DNA of 45,732 nucleotides from contig NZ_JRPD02000016.1 of NCBI RefSeq assembly GCF_000765805.2, positions 1 to 45,732 of the forward strand. Reading direction: 5' to 3'. The position numbers and the translations under genes were made by a program. Shown here in pieces: positions 45,094 through 45,732 of this stretch (positions within the stretch are counted from its first letter, which is position 1; each line of letters opens with the position of its first letter). The notes beneath the pieces are model-generated. The model had not been told where the DNA came from, searched no databases, and was given only the letters and a program-made list of their open reading frames with translations. The stretch is from Helicobacter muridarum. GTDB lineage: Bacteria; Campylobacterota; Campylobacteria; Campylobacterales; Helicobacteraceae.

Positions 45094-45214
45094 AATACCT
45101 ATGTTGCACCTCACAAAACTCTATATAGCACCCTGTAGAGATTCTAAAATTACTGTAAAATAGAAAATTTAAAAATTATGTTAGGATATAAAAACAAAAA
45201 TCTAAGGAAACATT

Positions 45215-45430
45215 ATGCCTTTTGTCAATATTAGAATCACAAAAGAAAATGGCGAGCCTACACTTAAGCAAAAGCAAGAGTTGATTGAGGGTGTTACAGA
45301 TTTGCTTGCTAATGTTTTAAATAAAAACAAAGCTTCTACTGTTGTAATTATCGATGAAATTGAAATGGATAATTATGGTTTAGGTGGAAAAACTATCACT
45401 GAAGTAAGAAAAGAGCAGGGAAAAAATTAG
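45215..45430 (+). CDS. 4-oxalocrotonate tautomerase family protein (DmpI-like)
   Basis: A 71-residue tautomerase. After removal of Met the N-terminal proline (MPFVNIRITKENG) is the catalytic base, and the KQELIEGVTDLLANVL helix and VVIIDEIEMDNYGLGG strand complete the small beta-alpha-beta subunit, which assembles into hexamers. The H. pylori DmpI protein is of this type. Its physiological substrate is unknown in these bacteria, which lack the matching aromatic pathway. AAGGAAACATT precedes the ATG. It is intact although both neighbours are decayed. Confidence 0.92.
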   Translation: MPFVNIRITKENGEPTLKQKQELIEGVTDLLANVLNKNKASTVVIIDEIEMDNYGLGGKTITEVRKEQGKN

Positions 45431-45460
45431 ATTTTCTTTACAATCCTATCCTACTTTTAA

Positions 45461-45515
45461 GTGCTTTTGCCTGAAATTAATTGTGCAAAGCAGTTATTTT
45501 TATAGGCAAAAGCAC
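45461..45515. repeat. 12-bp inverted repeat at the end of the transporter remnant
   Basis: GTGCTTTTGCCT (45461-45472) and AGGCAAAAGCAC (45504-45515) are perfect inverted halves with a 31-base loop, overlapping the last codons of the transporter frame. It lies between the convergent tautomerase and transporter genes and may be a poor bidirectional terminator; there is no T run. Confidence 0.45.
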
Positions 45516-45732
45516 AAGAAAGCTAAATATTAAACAAATTCCACAAAAGATAAATATCCAAAAATATACGTCTAAAAAGCTTAATAAATAAGCAAAAAAG
45601 AAAAGAAAAAATGGCTTGAAAGATTCCAAAAGCAAGAGTTAAAAAACTTGAGCTTGTGGTAAAATGCTCTTTAGAAACAATTTTTAATGCTAAGGAATTA
45701 GTGAGTGTTACATTACCGTTGTTGTAAAACCC
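45477..45732 (-). pseudogene. C-terminal end of an MFS-type transporter, apparently frameshifted, cut by the window edge
   Basis: From the window edge one frame reads GNVTLTNSLALKIVSKEHF, TTSSSFLTLAFGIFQA and further hydrophobic residues, a pattern seen late in major facilitator drug transporters; it ends at 45523 with an unlikely tail. A second frame, open from about 45638 to the stop at 45477, gives a better last membrane span (VYFWIFIFCGICLIFSFLVL then PIKITALHN). The switch between frames falls in the T-rich stretch at about 45572-45615. Either a frameshift mutation or a slippable (phase-variable) tract would explain it. The start of the gene lies outside the window. Confidence 0.55.

Noticed and set aside
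1-45732. Frequent AGATTCT/AGAATCT words as an uptake or chi-like signal
   Set aside because: The words look common by eye, but I could not count them against expectation and the low GC content and codon use could explain them.

Overview
The window is AT-rich bacterial chromosome whose gene families point to Campylobacterota, most likely a Helicobacter species. The evidence is a ppiD-like/ftsA/ftsZ cluster, a Helicobacter-type outer membrane protein (Hof-like), a cysteine-paired Sel1 protein of the Hcp type, malate:quinone oxidoreductase, pseudaminic acid synthase, GT25 and GT39 glycosyltransferases and a DctPQM TRAP transporter. The species cannot be named from the sequence alone. Almost every gene has an AAGGA-type ribosome binding site, and I used these to move several starts inward from the longest open frame; some of the resulting starts are TTG or GTG.

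Layout. 1-580: a 19-bp tandem repeat and a gene-free stretch. 581-5525 (minus): acyl-CoA thioesterase, PpiD-like membrane protein, FtsA and FtsZ. 5658-8596 (plus): galE and a long aminopeptidase P. 8919-9740 (minus): a decayed gene for a secreted protein. 9978-10751: GT25 glycosyltransferase. 10993-16669 (minus): a row read in the order GT39 glycosyltransferase, cytidylyltransferase-like enzyme, metal ABC permease, small membrane protein, ABC ATPase, mqo. 16843-17688 (plus): two unknown envelope proteins, one a 57-residue membrane peptide. 17833-18735 (minus): the probable binding protein of the metal ABC system. 18903-24932: def, rpmB, yggS (minus), pseI, clpS and clpA, ending in a strong terminator. 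25284-28441: YqiA-like hydrolase, Sel1 protein and the OMP. 29047-31049: glyQ and proC, divergent. 31311-35448: TRAP transporter dctPQM followed by a DegT-type sugar aminotransferase. 35646-39359: Na/Pi cotransporter (minus), a J-domain protein and nadK. 39988-44406: hemerythrin with a cysteine motif tail (minus), SurA-like chaperone, P-loop ATPase and glmU. 44449-45732: a decaying stretch with an S24 repressor remnant, a broken A-rich frame, an intact tautomerase and a frameshifted transporter end.

How the genes fit together. Most are housekeeping: cell division, protein processing, NADP synthesis, proline synthesis, aminoacylation. A second theme is the cell surface: galE, GT25, GT39 with its cytidylyltransferase partner, pseI, the DegT aminotransferase and glmU all feed sugar-nucleotide or glycan pathways, while SurA-like and PpiD-like proteins serve envelope folding. 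I found no CRISPR array, integrated phage, rRNA, tRNA or clear new defence system. The most unusual points are the split metal transporter with an embedded small membrane protein, the cytidylyltransferase/GT39 pair, the TRAP-aminotransferase linkage, the long linker of ClpA, a 19-bp palindrome over the pepP ribosome binding site, and several gene remnants.
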